Source: Phytophthora quininea (Eukaryota > Oomycota > Peronosporomycetes > Peronosporales > Peronosporaceae). Taken from it: a DNA stretch of 64,000 nucleotides. The notes beneath the pieces were generated by a model. The model saw nothing but the letters and a program-made list of their open reading frames with translations, had not been told where the DNA came from and did no database searches. This document shows positions 43,948 to 53,793 of the stretch, in pieces. Position 1 is the first letter of the stretch. Each line of letters opens with the position of its first letter. Made by a program: the position numbers and the translations under genes. The stretch spans positions 62,001-126,000 of the forward strand of contig JAAVTG010000261.1 in assembly GCA_011947345.1 (NCBI GenBank). The letters run 5' to 3'.

Positions 43948-44268
43948 TTAGGACCGTTTCAGAACGGAGAATCCGGCAACTGATGGGGTGGTCGAGTTGG
44001 GCTGACTCACGTCCGACGACCCTGTCATTGAGGCGGTGACGGCACTTCCTTGGCTGGTAGAAGCATTCGAGCCGAACGTAGTAGGTGGCCCAACAGCAGA
44101 GCCCTGCGCCGTGCCCTTTGCGCCTTCGGGTGGGGTGGTCTCTTCGGCTACCGGAGACTGCGTCTTCGGAACGCACTTGGCTGCCGATGCCACAGCACTT
44201 CTCCCTGCGAACGCAAGCAACGCGATGGCTAACGTGGCTGAAGTACGAGACGACCGGATGAACACCAT
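43948..44268 (-). pseudogene. Truncated metalloprotease paralogue (signal peptide and linker only)
   Basis: The ATG at 44268 opens MVFIRSSRTSATLAIALLAF, a signal peptide parallel to that of the 36268-37374 gene, then AKCVPKTQSPV and a Ser/Thr-rich linker (SSDVSQPNSTTPS). It stops at 43948, before any catalytic domain. Upstream sequence also matches that of the intact gene (44269-44330 against 37375-37440). It is a tandem duplicate whose 3' part was lost, perhaps with the arrival of the retrotransposon 160 bp away. Confidence 0.8.
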
Positions 44269-44274
44269 GGCGGA

Positions 44275-44288
44275 AAATCGAGAAATGG
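44275..44288 (-). promoter_or_regulatory. Oomycete initiator (Inr)-like element
   Basis: The minus strand reads CCATTTCTCGATTT, matching 13 of 14 positions of the oomycete Inr consensus YCAYTYYNCAWTTT, seven bases upstream of the ATG at 44268. The intact paralogue has a weaker counterpart. Confidence 0.5.
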
Positions 44289-45178
44289 TGAGGACGACAT
44301 TGGTCCGGTGTCTAGCAATGCAGGCGAAATTGATCGAAATTTACTGTGACGGTATCCATAAAATGCAGCATAACTTCCATCCGAGGTAACTCAATGATGA
44401 ATTCCTCCGCTGAAAGTCCACCCCGTCATCGTTACAACCAAATGTTTCTCCACAAAACACAATCAAAATATGTTGGCAACCATGTCCCCCATCAACCTCG
44501 TGGGGTCATTCCAAGTACCGCAACGCAGCTCACTTCCGGCTTGAATGTCGCTATGATATAATCGGTGTAAATACGTACTAATGAATAACGCCTTGAGCGT
44601 TGCGTTGCCTCTGCATCTCAGCAGAATCCCCGTCGTTTTGGTCACATTGGAGGGAAAGCAAATCCCAGTCTGGACGACACAAACCCGTCCGCTTCTTCTC
44701 GGAGGAAAGTCGCGAGTTTTGCTCGTCGTTCCGGCGCCATGGTGGATATGTCAGGAAGGAAATAACATTAAAGGTCGGTGCAAGACCTGCGCGTTTGAAA
44801 GTCATCTCTTGAAGCGATGGTATTTTTCGCCCTCTGGCTCCTTCCATGGCGAGCACATTGCAAACCATCGCACGCCTTCAAACTTCCTTGTTGAATCCGC
44901 ATGTCAGTGGGTTTACTGCAAGCGTCGCCGATTTTGAGGTAGTTCGTCATCTGCTACGTCGGTACGTCGTCGTTTTTGGACAAAGCAGTGCTTCCCACTC
45001 GTCGTCTCCAGCTCCAGCTCGGCAACCGCCAGCGTCGTCGCGCTGCCGTCCTTAGACTTCTCCGTTGTAAACGACGCCTCGCTGACTTTCGTTTTCGACC
45101 GGCTGGCCGTCGCCGTCGCCGTTGTGCTATCAGGTTTTGTTTTCTCCAGCGCCACCGGCTTCTCGCGAGTCTCCGTTT
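44289..45178. other. No convincing gene
   Basis: 890 bp. Short ORFs on both strands without domains. A minus-strand frame at 45155-44913 is Thr/Ser/Lys-rich with KRRRTDVADDELPQNRRR and could be a basic tail of an unrecognised protein. Confidence 0.25.
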
Positions 45179-45754
45179 CTACATTCGAGGTTTTTCGTCG
45201 TTCTTGTCCTTCATCTCGCTCACCGTTTCCAACCTGATACTACTCGTCGTCGTGACTCGTGTCGTAGTCTTCACCAAGTCGTCAAGGGCTCCATCGTTGT
45301 GGTCGTGGCCGCGATCTGGAGCTTCTCCTTGATCTCCTGCGCCAGCTCCTGTCCTAGTAGGGCTGGTGGCGGCGCGGCGTGGTGTTGGCCTCGACACGTG
45401 AGTGTGTCTTGCCCCCGGGGAGGGTGCTACATTAAGAAGTCTAAGTGTCTCCCATTTCTTTTCTGACATAGACTTCAGCGTCGTCATTGGGCCGTCGTGG
45501 GTTGCGTTGCCTGCTCTGGTGACTGCACGGTGTGGAATTGGCCGCACGAACGTCGCCACAGGTGTGTGGCTTGCTCCCGGGGAAGGTACTACGTTGAGCA
45601 CGCGAATTGTCTCCCAAACACTTCTGTCGTTTGTAGTACCGGCTGAAATGAAGTGGCGAGGCATCCTTGTCGATGGCCGCGTCATGGCGGCTATTCTGTC
45701 CTGAGCGCGTTCTGACTGAAGTCTGATTCTCATATGTGGTACAAACTGTACCAA
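45179..45754 (-). CDS. Hypothetical ORF with an internal repeat
   Basis: A 191-codon frame containing two related segments, SVWETIRVLNVVPSPGASHT and KKWETLRLLNVAPSPGARHT, about 50 residues apart, followed by an Arg/Asp/Thr-rich tail. No family recognised. The repeat is visible at DNA level too (45405-45465 and 45555-45625). The start codon is uncertain and the product may be a relic. Confidence 0.2.
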   Translation of the reverse strand: MVQFVPHMRIRLQSERAQDRIAAMTRPSTRMPRHFISAGTTNDRSVWETIRVLNVVPSPGASHTPVATFVRPIPHRAVTRAGNATHDGPMTTLKSMSEKKWETLRLLNVAPSPGARHTHVSRPTPRRAATSPTRTGAGAGDQGEAPDRGHDHNDGALDDLVKTTTRVTTTSSIRLETVSEMKDKNDEKPRM

Positions 45755-47017
45755 TAAGCTGTCCCGCGCGAATGACGATTGGGATTGAGCTCCACCCTTG
45801 CACTCCGCAAAAAGATTGGAACCGCTTCAATTCATGATCGTCCGCATATGCCGTGTTGCAGCTAAACTTCCATCGTACGTCAGTCGTGCGTTGATGGTTG
45901 TTGAGGTTAAGGCTTGCTATGCATGACCTTTTGTTATTTGAAGTTTGTGTGGGCTTTAAAACCAATCTTATGCTATACAAAACTGATGTGCTTGTCAATC
46001 ACCATGTGCCTCAAATGACTGCAACATTTAACGGTTGGCGGCCTATAATTGCTGCAACACGTGTCCTGCCCCCAAAGCAGTCCACTTAATGCATAATATC
46101 ACTTCTTCTTTTCCCTTCTTCTGCTGAAGCTCTTCTCCTCAAGTCCCCTACGCAGTGCACCCCGCAACAATGGTGACGTCCACCGCCATCTTGTTCTGTC
46201 GCCTCCTTCTCCAGTTGGGTCGAGAGATGGTTGAGGCCTAGAACGTGGCATTTCGTTTGCCATAGTAGCCTGCAGTTCTCACGATGGTGACCACAGTACG
46301 TTTGGCATTACATATCAGGAATCTATTAGTTAGAGATAATAAATAATAGAGGACCAATGAACCACCACTACGTTTGAAATTACGAACACCACCCAGGACT
46401 GGGAGGGTATCCTAGACGGGCCGGTGACCTGAACTACGATCACCACTCTCCAAGAACCGGTTAGGGCAACCCGCCAAAACGACCTGGTTGAACATCTTTC
46501 GACACTATGGATGGTCATGCAATTCGAGGGTTATCAGCCCCGGAAGCTTCCACGACGAGCTTTCGCATCTATTTGGTGCCCATGTCCGAGATCTTCCTCG
46601 CCGTTAACACAATCCGAACTACAACGCTGTCTGCAGACTTTTTCGCCGGCTTCGCTACGTCATGGTATCACATTCTCGGATGTTTTACCGTCCGCCACGA
46701 CGCGTGGTTTCTCAACGACTCGGGGCTTCTCGCAGCTCCGCCTACCTACTCGACAACAACAACCGTATGATCATGTATTCTTGGTGAATGCGCATTTCGT
46801 ACTTCGTGGAGTCTACTTTTTTCTCTTTAACATTACGAAGTCCTGCGTCGCCTCCAAGTATCGCTCTGAAGTCCACGACTTCGCGCTCGATCGTGCCCGT
46901 CCGAGCAGGCGAAGGATTTGTCGGGCGCAATCAACCAAAGAATGACGTTGAAGCCAGCTTCAACGTATTATTGTTGCGCGAATGTCGCTCCAATTGTTGA
47001 TGCCACGTTGGACGAGC
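45755..47017. other. Mostly gene-free; possible GAF scrap
   Basis: 1.26 kb. On the minus strand at about 45870-45745 a short frame (ELKRFQSFCGVQGWSS, LIGTVCTTYE) resembles a GAF core and may be another START/GAF family scrap. The rest (45990-47017) holds nothing I recognise and leads to the hydrolase promoter. Confidence 0.3.
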
Positions 47018-47031
47018 CCATTCGTCGATTC
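47018..47031 (+). promoter_or_regulatory. Inr-like element of hydrolase gene
   Basis: CCATTCGTCGATTC matches 12 of 14 positions of the oomycete Inr consensus and lies 17 bases upstream of the ATG at 47049. Confidence 0.4.
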
Positions 47032-47048
47032 GCGCCCGCTCGAGCAGA

Positions 47049-48158
47049 ATGGCTACCCCCAGTACTCGCCCCCGCGTCAACTCGTCCCTGCGCGCGCTGC
47101 ACATGCCCGCGCACCTGCGGCACTTGGACGGCAAATTCAAGAACACTCGCGGCCAGAACTTGTCCTACTTGGCGCTGTTCCCTTCGGCCAACACGCCGCT
47201 CCGTGCCGTCGTCGTGTACCTGCACGGTATCGGAGACCACAGTCGTCGCTACTTCCACCTCTACGAGCGACTCTGCAATTCTGGCTTTGGCGTGCTAGCC
47301 TACGACCTCTTAAGCCACGGGGCTAGTGACTCCGATGAGCACGGTCTACGCGCCCACAGCGCCCGCTTCCAGTACTTTGTGGACGACACGAACGAGTTCC
47401 TGAACTTCGCCAAGACCGAGCTCTACCCCAAGCTGCAGGTGGCTCCAGACCTTAAAATGGTGCTCTCTGGCATGTCATACGGCACGCTGGTGAGTCTCCA
47501 CACAGTGCTGAGTGGCAAACACCAATTTGCAGCCGTGGTGCTGGTCGCGCCGGCATTGCTGGTGGAGATGACCACCACGCTGAAAGTACAGGCTGTATTC
47601 GCGCGTCCGCTGAGCAAATTCATCCCCAAGGCTCGCATCGTGCCCGGAGTCAATGGAGACTACCTGTGTCGGGATCAGGAGTACGTGGACGACTTTACAG
47701 CCGACCCGTTGACGATCACGGCGCCCGTGACGGCCAGAATGGGCGCAGAGACGCTCAAGGCCATGCGGGCGCTGGAAGCGGACGAACGCGTGGAGCAGGC
47801 GGACTCTGCGCTGTGCAAACTGCCCATGCTGATGCTCATGGGCTCGCAGGACAAAGTCACGAGTCTGGAGCTGGCTCAAGTGTTCTACAAGCGACTGGCA
47901 GCCAGCGACAAAGAGTTTAAGATCTTTGACGAGTATTACCATGCGCTGTTCGATGACCCCGAGCGTGAAGCTGTGTTCGAACACCTGGACAAGTGGCTGA
48001 CGAGCAGATTCCCAGCTTCAACGACGGAGACGATTGCAACGGTGGACGAAGAGAAACCGGAGAGCGGAGAGAGCAAGATCGAAGCTCCAAAGGACGACAG
48101 CACGCCAGAGGTCCAAACCGAAGCTGTGGAAGCTGTAAAGGAGGAAGCGCAATCTTAA
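47049..48158 (+). CDS. Alpha/beta hydrolase, monoacylglycerol lipase-like (S33)
   Basis: Complete 369-residue protein. The core (residues about 28-325) has the monoglyceride lipase layout: HG oxyanion motif in VVVYLHGIGDHSRRY (59-60), nucleophile elbow GMSYG (Ser143), acid Asp268 in LMGSQDKVT, and His298 in EYYHALFDDP. It would hydrolyse monoacylglycerols or similar carboxyl esters. After the fold comes a ~45-residue Glu/Lys/Pro/Thr-rich tail (EEKPESGESKIEAPKDD), unusual for the family but alike in composition to the acidic protein encoded convergently next door (stop codons 160 bp apart). No signal peptide, so probably cytosolic or lipid-droplet associated. Confidence 0.88.
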   Translation: MATPSTRPRVNSSLRALHMPAHLRHLDGKFKNTRGQNLSYLALFPSANTPLRAVVVYLHGIGDHSRRYFHLYERLCNSGFGVLAYDLLSHGASDSDEHGLRAHSARFQYFVDDTNEFLNFAKTELYPKLQVAPDLKMVLSGMSYGTLVSLHTVLSGKHQFAAVVLVAPALLVEMTTTLKVQAVFARPLSKFIPKARIVPGVNGDYLCRDQEYVDDFTADPLTITAPVTARMGAETLKAMRALEADERVEQADSALCKLPMLMLMGSQDKVTSLELAQVFYKRLAASDKEFKIFDEYYHALFDDPEREAVFEHLDKWLTSRFPASTTETIATVDEEKPESGESKIEAPKDDSTPEVQTEAVEAVKEEAQS

Positions 48159-48317
48159 ACATTGCGAGCTCTTACATGGGAAAACGTTCCATCTCGAATA
48201 TACGTCCATTTTGCACAACACGAACAAGAACGATGGCGATGCCGTTGTCGAGCAAATACAGGGGTTTATTGGAAATAGGGAGACGAGCGTCAAGAGGCTC
48301 GTAGCGCCGACTCTAAC

Positions 48318-48829
48318 TTATGCGGCAGCAGTGACCTCCTTCTTCTCCTCAGTCTCGGTCTTAGCGGGCTCCTCGGTCTTTGCGGGCTCTTCCGTCTCCG
48401 CAGCCTTAGCAGGTTCCTCCTCCTTGGCAGGCTCTTCCTCCACCTTGGCAACTTCCTCAACCTTCTCCTCAACCTTGGGCTCCTCAGCCACAGGGGCCTC
48501 AACCTTCTCCTCTACCTTGGGCTCCTCGGCAGCTGCCTCAACCTTGGATTCTTCTTTAGCGGGCTCAGCCTCCTCAGTCTTGGGCTCCTCGGCAGCAGCC
48601 TCAACCTTGGGCTCTTCCTTGGCGGGCTCAGCCTCTTCAGCCTTGGGCTCTTCCTTGGCGGTCTCGGTCTCCTCTGCCTTGGGCTCCTCGGTCTTGTCTT
48701 CGGCCGTCTCGGTCTTTTCCTCCGTGGTGGTCTCCTCCGTCGTGGCGTCCTTCACCTCCGTGGCGGGGTGGTCTCCGGGTTGGTGGCCTCGGCAGGGTCT
48801 TTCGCAGTGGTGGATTGAGCGCAGCCCAT
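48318..48829 (-). CDS. Acidic Glu/Lys/Pro/Ala repeat protein with N-myristoylation signal
   Basis: The ATG at 48829 starts MGCAQSTT, a good Gly2 myristoylation plus Cys3 palmitoylation signal that would anchor the protein to membranes. After about 20 codons the frame breaks at GGGG 48765-48768 (one base short) and the next frame runs to 48318. The rest is almost wholly composed of E, K, A, P, T and V in short imperfect repeats (AEEPKVEE, PAKEEPK), predicted to be disordered. Length about 170 residues. The long biased frame starting upstream of the ATG (48875) is excluded because its N-terminus lacks the signal. Function unknown; such proteins are often abundant membrane-tethered spacers. Confidence 0.65.
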
Positions 48830-48849
48830 GGTCGATGTCTTGAGGCGGC

Positions 48850-48863
48850 AGATTCGGGAATGA
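48850..48863 (-). promoter_or_regulatory. Inr-like element of acidic protein gene
   Basis: The minus strand reads TCATTCCCGAATCT, close to the oomycete Inr consensus YCAYTYYNCAWTTT (one mismatch in the core and one in the tail), about 20 bases upstream of the ATG. Confidence 0.4.
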
Positions 48864-49779
48864 CCCAGCCATCACATCAGGAACGGGAATGGGCGATCGG
48901 ACCGGACCACGTAAAGTCTTGAGGTCTTCCCTTCGGTCTCATCTCTTCTTCTTGCGGGGAAGGGCAGCCAACTGTCAGAGATGCAACGGGGACGTCGCGA
49001 CGATCGTGAATTGCCCTTCGACTGTATGTCGGTTCGTTCAGCGGTGCCGGACCTGATGAAAGCGTCGAGTCTCTGCAGAGATTGACTGGTTGTTAGTCGC
49101 CGACTTGCTCCAACGGCTCGTTTGCTAACTCGCTAGCGGGCACGCACGTTGCTTCGGTTGCTCCGCCTCTAGACGTTCAATCGTTACCACGTCTGCTTGG
49201 GAAAGCCACGGACTGCAAATTGTTACAGAAGATGAAGATGTTTCTTGTGGTGCTGGGGATTGGAGTCTTGCACCGGTGACGACGACCGTGTCGGGGACAC
49301 TTGGCATCACATGTGACGGGTGTTTTCCAAGGGCACCTCGCTCTACGAGTCGACGACGACGCTCTACAGCCCCACGACGGCACCAGGTGGGTCGCGAGAG
49401 TCAGGCGAGTGTTGCAAGGTCAGGCAAGTCGCCTGTGCTCATGTTCACCCCCACAGTTGCACAAACGTGGTGATCGCCGACGGCGACTTCGACGGTGGGG
49501 CTGGTGTCCCTGAGATAATGGAAGAGGCGATCGATTTGAGGAAGGACTTGCAGCTGAAAATGGTGTTGCAGTGCAACAGCACCAGCTAGTGAAGCCATGA
49601 GCGGCAATGGAGGAATTCGTTGAACAGCAAGTGACTCAAACTTGGGACTGCATTGTCGTGCTTACACTTTCGCTCTCCGTTAAAAATCTTCGTGTTGAAT
49701 CGAACTGCAGTCCATACGCAACAAACAGCAACAAGCTTCGTCGCGACGTCTTCTCCGTTGTTTCCTCCAGTTTTCCTCT
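48864..49779. other. No convincing gene; 3' side of UBL-RING array
   Basis: About 915 bp. Minus-strand frames at 49607-49401 and 49383-49125 look coding-like but I recognise no domain. This may be sequence downstream of the RING relic or another decayed gene. Confidence 0.25.
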
Positions 49780-50700
49780 CCACGTCACAACACCGTAGCG
49801 CAGAATTACAGTGCGCTGCGGCGCAGCAGACAAGTTGCCAGCTTGTCGTTGCCCGTGTACCAGCCCGACCACTTGGAGATGCACGCAGGATGGAAGCGGT
49901 GACGCGTTAAAACGATGGTACTTGTGACCCACTGCATCCATCCACGGCGAGCAGATCGAGAAACCATCTACCGAACCCACGCCCTCTAACCTCCCCACGC
50001 AGTCGTAGAATCCACAGATTGAACGCGTTAAAACCCACGGGATAGATCACAATCCGCTCAAATCCAGGACAATTGGAGCGTCCTTCTACGTTGATCCCTT
50101 TGGTAGCACTCAGCCACTCCGGCGCTGTAGGAGAAAAGTCAAGCCCCGCAAGATTGAGCCGTCCGAAATGTCGGCAAAAGTGCGGCTACGTGTATATCCC
50201 CCAAGTAGTCGCAGCGCCAAGTGCACCGTATTGTCTTTTTAAATTCCGTTGGATGGCAACATGCAGTCATCTTTAAGCTGCTTGCCCCCATACATTAAAC
50301 GCTGCTGGTCTCTCGGAATGTGCTCTTTGTCTTTGATCTCAGTTTTGACGTGGTAAACGGTGTTGCTTAACAAGCAGGGAATGGTGATCGCTTGACCACT
50401 CAAGGTTACGACAAAGACCGACGTCGTAAGAGCACGACGAGCTTTCGCCTTCCGCACTACCGCGATAAATCGCGGGCTGTTGGTCTCGAGCTCAGGAATG
50501 AAAGGCTCGAGAAGTCTACCAGTGTCCATTAAAGACGAATAGACGTCATTTCGCACGAAGGCTTGATAGCTCGGACCTTGCCGTTGAGAACTGCCACGAG
50601 GTGGCGAATGCGTCTCTCCTCGGAATTTTGTAGTAGTAACTTCACCTTGGACACTTCGAGCAGGGGTCCGCACTATTGGATTGTGATTGCGAGATTGCCA
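49780..50700 (-). pseudogene. UBL-zinc-RING family gene, copy a (relic)
   Basis: 50480-50230 encodes a ubiquitin-like domain (VFVVTLSGQAITIPCL; DKEHIPRDQQRLMYGGKQLKD) with a TAA near 50241 in place of the residue expected after NGI, then resumes (DNTVHLALRLLGG). Around 49995-49910 another frame gives CGFYDCVGRLEGV.., the middle zinc-associated segment also seen in copy b. At 49895-49790 RING-H2 half-sites appear (CGHRFHPACISKW). Domain order UBL, middle segment, RING matches the neighbours. Multiple frame breaks. Confidence 0.5.
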
Positions 50701-50759
50701 ATCAAAATATGAGATTGTGCCGAGATCGATCTCGGATATTCCCCTAAGCCCTAACAGGT

Positions 50760-51318
50760 TTGATGAAAAAGCTCAAGACCGTGAAGCGCATCGCCAAGCT
50801 GAAGACAGTTGGATGCGACTATAAACCCGTGCCCTTACACGAACTTCGCTGGAGCGGCTGCTACCGCATGCTACAACGATTCGAGGATTTTCGACCGTAT
50901 CTGCACCACTTTCGAGATGATTGCGCTGTTGATCGAGACCTGCCAGGCGACGTCAGCAAGGACGATATTCGCCGAGTCGCCTTCGTGGACCTGATTCCCT
51001 CGGTGAGTGAGCAGAGGAAGATTGCTGGCCTCCTGGACGAGATGATGCCCTCGATGAGAAGCTCAAGAAAAAGACACGTCGGCGCAGGGGACCACAGTCT
51101 AAGTATATCGACGCAACCTGGATTCCTGCAACCTCTGTAGTGCCTGAGCGCTTTTTCTCGACCGTGAAAAGCACTGTTGGGTATTTGAGGAAGAGCCTGA
51201 GCCACGAAAACCTCGAGATGGTCATGTACTTGAAGCTGAACTGGGACTTAGTGACGCTTGCGGACGTGTCGAAGGCCATTGAGCGCGCTAACCACACTAG
51301 CGATGTAGTAGTTGTGTA
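50760..51318 (+). mobile_element. hAT transposase 3' fragment
   Basis: Two frames encode the end of a hAT transposase: YRMLQRFEDFRPYLHHFRDD (about 50860-50925) and, after a shift near 51095, YIDATWIPATSVVPERFFS and YLRKSLSHENLEMVMYLKLN (51100-51240), the hAT C-terminal dimerisation region. The upstream catalytic part is absent. It sits within the UBL-RING array; a similar short direct motif (GAGATTGC..AATATGAGATTGT) flanks it at 50697-50725 and 51360-51381. Confidence 0.65.
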
Positions 51319-51379
51319 GATATAGATAATAGATAGCAATACCCACGTCGGAGATTGATGAGATTGCAATATGAGATTG

Positions 51380-51602
51380 TTCCAGCCCGAAGCAGACAAT
51401 CAATATACAATCTAAATTGTCGGACCTCTGCACTTCGAGTATGCGCTCGGTACTTCCGGCCTCCGTCTACAGAACAGGTAGCACGGCTGCCGACACTGTA
51501 GCACCAACGGAGCAAATTCGATAACGAGAAGAACACTTTGAGGGCAGTGAAATACTTGCGGCCTTTATTTGGGACGGGGAGCAGAAAAGCATCCAAACAC
51601 AA
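51380..51602 (-). pseudogene. N-terminal scrap of a UBL-RING family gene
   Basis: The minus strand encodes TCSVDGGRKYRAHTRSAEV, similar in DNA and protein to 52470-52390 (YLSTERRRTSWESKVYSK), the N-terminal region of copy b. It is probably the 5' end of copy a, separated from its UBL domain by the hAT fragment. Confidence 0.35.
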
Positions 51603-51731
51603 GTTTGTTGGTGACGTTATCAGCAGATAGGTAAACCCTTTTGGCTACTTCCTACTCTCAGACGCAAAGCAACACCTGCGAGTACGTTTCCTTCTGTTTG
51701 ACTTCCTCGGTTTCCTCCTCACGTCACAATA

Positions 51732-52475
51732 TCAAAACCACATTGGGCTACGGCACAATGGACAGCTTGCCAGCATGTCAAGCGCCGTGCACCAACTAGA
51801 CCACTTTTCGACACGCTCACGGTGGAAACAGTGGCCGCAACGAATGGAACTCGTCGTCGATTTCTTTTGTGACGGCCCGAGCTTTGACCAGCAAATGCAG
51901 CACTTGTCCTCGGAGTCCGAAAGCGTCGAGAGAAGCATCTTCAGTTCACTTCTGGATCGGGCGACAATCAATAGCCTGTCCAACTAGAGAGCGCGGCTCT
52001 CGTAAGCCTTAAGGCAATGATACTTCTCGCCAGCAGCATCCGTCCAAGATGAACTCATCGAGTAACCACCACCGGAGCGCCCACCTTCAAACTTCCACAC
52101 GTAATTGTAGAAGCCACAAGTCAGCGGCTTGATTTTCCCTGGGCACATGGGGCACTTGACCGTATCATCAAGGAAGAGATTGAATGACTGGAACTGCTTG
52201 GATGGAAAACAATTTCCCGCACAGCTTGGAGTCTCGCTCCGTCCTTCAACATCGAGCCCTTCGCAACCAATCTGGAGAGGTGAAATTAAAACCCACTGCC
52301 CCTAGAAGTGAGTTATCCACCACACGCGAACGATAGACTGCTCGAACCTTCTTGTTGAGAATCTCGACCCTCTTGCCAGTTCTTCCGGAGACGATCTGCT
52401 GCCGACACTTCGAGTATACCTTTGACTCCCAACTGGTTCGCCTCCGTTCAGTAGACAGGTAGACTGTCGCCATTG
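51732..52475 (-). pseudogene. UBL-zinc-RING family gene, copy b (UBL lost)
   Basis: 52472-52250 gives the family N-terminus; 52206-52000 encodes FLDDTVKCPMCPGKIKPLTC and GFYNYVWKFEGGRSGGGYSM ending ..AAGEKYHCL, a CxxC-containing middle segment; 51983-51732 encodes a RING-H2 finger (DKCCICWSKL, IRCGHCFHRERVEKW, SCPLCRSPMWF). A stop separates the middle segment and RING, and no UBL is seen. RING-H2 fingers recruit E2 enzymes for ubiquitin ligation. Confidence 0.55.
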
Positions 52476-52509
52476 CGCTGCACTTACGATTCTTCTCCAA
52501 CTTGGTACA

Positions 52510-53541
52510 CTCGAGAATGAGCACAGCGAAAGAATTGCTTAGGCGACAAGGGACTACACTGCACTGCGGCACAGCGAACAGCTCGTCAGCTTGTTCTGGA
52601 CGTTGCACCAACTGGACCACTTGGAGACACAATCGCGGTGGAAGCAGTGGACGCAGAGAGTGGAGACGACTGGCTGACTCGGCGACGCACGGAAGTGGGT
52701 CCAGCAGACGCAGCACTTGTCTTCTCCGAGACGGAACGGGTGAACGACTCAAAGTCGTTGCTATGGATGATCAGCTGGCCATGAGCTGGGCAATCCACCG
52801 TCTTATATCGTCCTTCGATGTTGAGTCCTTTGCGGAGGATCCGCCACTTTGGAGCACTCGGTGCAGCTCTTGTACAGCCAAAATCGAGTCGTCTGAGACG
52901 TCAGCAAACACTTGCCGAGTCTTATTGCCGCCACGTAGTCGCAATACCAAAAGCAACGTGCTTCTGTCCCGAATATTGTAGAACGAAAGCTGCTGAGTAT
53001 CCCGTAGCTCTTCGCCCGCATAGAGCAAAGGTTGCAGGTATACTGGGGCGATCTCTCGATCTTCGACCCAAGTCTTGACGTCCCGAAGGGTGTCGCTTCT
53101 CATGCGCGGGAACGAGACAAGCTTCCCTGAGGCTTCGACAAAATGGTTGTAACAGTGCTTAGTCTTCGTGGTGGAGATGGCACGCGCATCTCGGCAATAA
53201 ATCGAGGGGTTCTGCAATCCAACTGGAATCAGAGGGTCTAGACGGCAGCTGCAGTTCACTCGCGCGCCAAACATAAGAATCGACACCACCACACGAGGGA
53301 ACATTTTCCGGTTGATGATCTCGACGAGGTTATCAACTTGACGATCCGCTCGGGGTTTGCCAATGCAGATCGGTCTCCCACACGTTGACCACACCACCGA
53401 CACTTCCTGTCTCCATTTACAGCACAGGAAGAACGACACCGATTGCTTTTCTCGACTGAGCAATTTGGAGAAGAGAGAATTGACGAGAAAATCTATTGGG
53501 CGACAAGACGAAGTTGGCCGATCGTCAAGATGGCAAGTCAC
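52510..53541 (-). pseudogene. Ubiquitin-like plus RING-H2 gene, copy c
   Basis: The largest copy. A 256-codon frame (53541-52771) contains an N-terminal family segment and a UBL domain (TLRDVKTWVEDREIAPVYLQ, LLYAGEELRD, STLLLVLRLRGG) whose end has the exact LRLRGG of ubiquitin/NEDD8, but the chain continues (NKTRQVFADVSDDS). After a stop at 52771 and one or two shifts, a RING-H2 follows at about 52705-52530 (DKCCVCWTHF, LCVHCFHRDCVSKW, SCSLCRSAV). It reads as an E3-ligase-like protein with an internal UBL; the shift directly before the first RING cysteines may be an error or decay. The true start may be the ATG near 53287 instead of 53541. Confidence 0.55.
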
Positions 53542-53793
53542 ACCTCAAGAGCAGCGTCAAGGAGTGGATCGCTCAGCTGCTGCTGCTACCCGAAGCACAA
53601 CTTCTCCAGCACCTCACCCCTCCCAGCCGTCGACTCCTGCAGAGCAGAAGGAAGACACCCAGACGACTATGCGCGGAGTCCACAAGTCCCTGAAAAACAC
53701 AATGTACTTCTTGTGAGCGAAAACCTAACGGTATCATCCAAACAAAGATGGAGGGATTTTGCTTGTTGTCTTAAATTGCTTGATTTTTTCCCT

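Noticed and set aside
48211..48843. 210-codon Ser/Ala/Gly-rich plus-strand ORF
   Set aside because: Reverse of the Glu/Lys/Ala/Pro repeats of the acidic protein; the codon bias of GAG/GCC repeats makes the opposite strand open.
51300..51340. TAGATATAGATAATAGATAG-type microsatellite
   Set aside because: Too short and irregular to treat as a separate element.
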